Source: JBOHER01 sp050701115
GTDB lineage: Bacteria > Actinomycetota > Actinomycetes > Mycobacteriales > Pseudonocardiaceae
Length of the DNA stretch: 58,378 nt
Direction of reading: 5' to 3'
Assembly (NCBI GenBank): GCA_050701115.1
Contig: JBOHER010000409.1
Span: forward strand, 1-58,378
Both the position numbers and the translations under genes were made by a program. Positions 42,163 to 58,378 of the stretch are shown piece by piece; positions within the stretch are counted from its first letter, which is position 1, and every line of letters begins with the position of its first letter. The notes below the pieces were generated by a model. That model worked only from the letters and a program-made list of their open reading frames with translations. It made no database searches and was not told where the DNA came from.

Positions 42163-43958
42163 CCGCAGGTAATGCCCGGGGAACGCAGGCGAGCGCGACC
42201 GAGACACCACCCCGCGAACTACTGCCCACCGCGACCGGCGCCCGGACCCGCGTGGTTCTCGGTGCGCTGTTGCGGCGACAGTGGCTACTGGCGGCAGGAG
42301 GGTTGGGCGTGCTCGTGATCGCCACGGCCATCGGCTTGCTCACCGCGCCGTTGCTCGGCCACATCGTCGACATCGTTGTTCAGCAACGCGAAGCCGACGC
42401 CTTGACCGTGCCAGTGATACTGCTGGGGCTGGTCGCGGCCGGGCGCGGTGTCACGACCGCTTTCGGCGTCACCCTGGTCGCTCGCCTCGGCGAGAGCATG
42501 CTGGCAACGCTGCGTGAGAGGTTCATCGAGCGGGCCCTACGACTGCCCCTTGAGCAGCTCGAACGGGCCGGGTCAGGCGATCTGTCCTCGAGGGTGACCA
42601 GTGACGTCACGATGATCGCGAAATCGGTCCGCGACGCACTGCCCGAACTCGGTCGTTCGGTGTTGACGATCGGACTCACCCTGATCGGGCTGGCCGTCCT
42701 CGACTGGCGATTCCTGCTCGCGGTACTGCTCGCCGCACCCATCCAGCTATACACCGTGCGGTGGTACGTCCGCCGCGCCATCCCGTTGTACGCCGCCCAC
42801 CGGGTGGCCGTCGGCGCCCAGCAACACCAGTTGCTCGACACCATCGGTGGAGCCAAGACGGTACGGGCGTTCCGCCTCGGCGATGAGCATGTCGGGCTGG
42901 TGGCGCGGGCCTCTCAGGCGGCAGTTGACCTCGCACTGCGTGGCATCCGGTTGACGACCAGATTCCTGGCGCGGCTCAACCTCGCCGAGTTCGTCGGTCT
43001 CTCGGCCGTCCTGACCGCGGGATTCGTGCTGGTGGACAACGGGACCGTCACCATAGGCACGGCCACCGCGGCCGCACTGTACTTCCACAGTCTGTTCAAC
43101 CCGATCAACGCGGCGCTGTTCCTGGTTGACGACGCACAATCGGCAGGCGCCAGCCTCGCGCGACTGATCGGTGTCTGCGACCTCGCAGGCGAACGGGAGT
43201 TCGCCGCGCCCGTGGCGCCGATGGACGGCTCGGTCAAAGCGGCAGCAGTCAGCCACGCCTACCTACCGGGCCACGAAGTGGTGCGCAACGTCGACCTGCA
43301 CATCGACACGGCGGAGCGAGTGGCGCTGGTCGGGGCCAGTGGCGCTGGAAAAACCACGGTTGCGAAACTGATCGCCGGAGTTCATTCGCCATCCCGGGGC
43401 TCCATCCGCATCGGTGGCGTCAGCCTCGATGAGCTCGGTTCCGCGGCCGCCCGCAAGTACGTCGCCCTGATCAGCCAAGAAGTGCACGTCTTCGCCGGGC
43501 CACTTGCCGACGATCTGCGCCTTGCCCGACCCGACGCCTGCGAGGAGCGCCTGCGCGCCGCCCTGGACCACGTGGGCGCGTGGCCGTGGGTCGAGCGGCT
43601 GCCGGACGGCCTGTCCACCGTGGTCGGCAACGGAGGTCATCGGCTGACCGTCGCTCAGGCTCAACAGGTGGCGCTTGCCCGCCTGGTACTCGCCGACCCG
43701 CCGATCGCGATCCTGGACGAAGCCACCGCGGACGCGGGTAGCGCCGGTGCCCGCGAGCTGGAAGCCGCCGCCGCGCGGGCGCTGGAAGGACGCACCGGCC
43801 TGGTCGTGGCCCATCGGCTGACCCAAGCGGCGGCAGCGGATCGGATCATCGTGCTCGACGCAGGCCAGGTCGTGCAGACCGGAACCCACGACGAGCTGAT
43901 CGCCGCTGGAGGTCGCTACGCCGAGCTGTGGGAGGCGTGGTCGGACAGCAGGCGGTGA
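42159..43958 (+). CDS. Exporter-fold ABC half-transporter, catalytic partner
   Basis: A 599-residue ABC type-IV fusion. Walker A GASGAGKTT (392-400), Walker B IAILDEATAD (516-525) and the H-loop VVAHRL are intact, but the signature is LTVAQ (496-500) in place of LSGGQ. Paired with the preceding protein, exactly one composite ATP site (this Walker A/B with the partner's signature) is complete and the other is dead on both sides, the hallmark of asymmetric heterodimeric exporters. The GTG start overlaps the upstream stop (GTGA). It converges on mbtH with 32 bases between, too short for an obvious terminator. Confidence 0.88.
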   Translation: MTAGNARGTQASATETPPRELLPTATGARTRVVLGALLRRQWLLAAGGLGVLVIATAIGLLTAPLLGHIVDIVVQQREADALTVPVILLGLVAAGRGVTTAFGVTLVARLGESMLATLRERFIERALRLPLEQLERAGSGDLSSRVTSDVTMIAKSVRDALPELGRSVLTIGLTLIGLAVLDWRFLLAVLLAAPIQLYTVRWYVRRAIPLYAAHRVAVGAQQHQLLDTIGGAKTVRAFRLGDEHVGLVARASQAAVDLALRGIRLTTRFLARLNLAEFVGLSAVLTAGFVLVDNGTVTIGTATAAALYFHSLFNPINAALFLVDDAQSAGASLARLIGVCDLAGEREFAAPVAPMDGSVKAAAVSHAYLPGHEVVRNVDLHIDTAERVALVGASGAGKTTVAKLIAGVHSPSRGSIRIGGVSLDELGSAAARKYVALISQEVHVFAGPLADDLRLARPDACEERLRAALDHVGAWPWVERLPDGLSTVVGNGGHRLTVAQAQQVALARLVLADPPIAILDEATADAGSAGARELEAAAARALEGRTGLVVAHRLTQAAAADRIIVLDAGQVVQTGTHDELIAAGGRYAELWEAWSDSRR

Positions 43959-43990
43959 GCGGCCCCGCGCCATCCCACCGGTCGATGCTG

Positions 43991-44196
43991 TCAGGACATG
44001 GATCGCGCCAGGCTCGCTGGCCGCAGGTCGGTCCAGTTGGCTTCGACGTAGGCAAGGCATGCGTCCCGGGAGTCTTCGCCGAACACGACAGTCCAGCCAG
44101 CCGGAACATCCACAAAGGACGGCCAGAGTGAATGCTGCCCCTCGTCGTTGACCAGTACGAAGAAGTGGCCCTTGGGGTCCTCGAATGGGTTTGTGC

Positions 44197-44200
<4 letters not shown>
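43991..44200 (-). CDS. mbtH: MbtH-like protein
   Basis: A 69-residue MbtH-family chaperone that binds and activates NRPS adenylation domains. The signature is complete: Asn18, Glu20, Gln22, Ser24, Leu25, Trp26, Pro27, then Pro33, Gly35 and Trp36 (VPAGW), with Trp56 in EANWTDLRP. Its ATG overlaps the NRPS stop (ATGA), so both are translated in a coupled way and in matched amounts. Adenylation domains of the neighbouring NRPS probably need it for solubility or activity. Confidence 0.95.
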
Positions 44201-58377
<14,177 letters not shown>

Positions 58378-58378
58378 T

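Overview
The window is high-GC DNA from an actinomycete, most likely a member of the Pseudonocardiales. GTG and TTG starts are common, third codon positions are strongly G/C, and the left half follows the gene order I recall for the Mycobacterium tuberculosis Rv2202c-Rv2218 block (adoK, erpA, DUF3043 protein, cobT, ilvE, pepB, dlaT/sucB, TIGR01777 epimerase, lipB, lipA). The genus cannot be fixed from the sequence alone.

Bases 1-20,600 are mostly core metabolism. The left edge holds the tail of an unidentified ORF (possibly a transposase) and an SDR gene that has lost its N-terminal half. Then come a QueA-like protein, adenosine kinase, ErpA, DUF3043 protein, an aldo/keto reductase, cobT, ilvE, two membrane proteins, leucyl aminopeptidase, a decayed DUF3800-like gene, lpd, the double-lipoyl E2 gene, a TIGR01777 epimerase, lipB and lipA. 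A cassette of SDR, TetR with a perfect operator-like palindrome, a hypothetical gene and a second SDR separates lipB from lipA. After lipA the conserved order breaks: a DedA protein, a secreted CocE/NonD-type hydrolase and aconitase follow.

Bases 25,675-58,377 are an iron-acquisition island. Its left edge is a decayed FecCD-type siderophore importer: one permease carries two opposite frameshifts, the second has lost its C-terminus, and only 36 codons of a binding protein remain. Across a promoter region with two IdeR/DmdR-like iron boxes runs a six-gene operon whose order and motifs match staphylococcal sbnA-B-C-E-F-H, the pathway for the carboxylate siderophore staphyloferrin B. No sbnD (exporter), sbnG (citrate synthase) or sbnI homologue is present. 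Facing it are an intact FepD/G/C-type importer and an IucB/MbtK-type GNAT acyltransferase. Divergent from the importer, with one iron box on each side, is a pair of ABC exporter-fold half-transporters with complementary degenerate ATP sites.

The right end is a giant NRPS gene (4,726 codons visible, 5' end at the window edge) ending in an overlapping mbtH. Its layout is C-A-T / C-A-T / C-A-T / C-A-T / C. Binding-pocket residues read as Ser for module 2 and delta-N-hydroxyornithine for module 3; modules 1 and 4 share a related, less certain code. This resembles an erythrochelin-type hydroxamate tetrapeptide synthetase with release by a terminal condensation domain. The locus therefore places a complete staphyloferrin-B-type NIS core and a hydroxamate NRPS in one iron-regulated region with shared transporters. 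Either two siderophores are made or a new NIS/NRPS hybrid is assembled; the sequence does not decide which.
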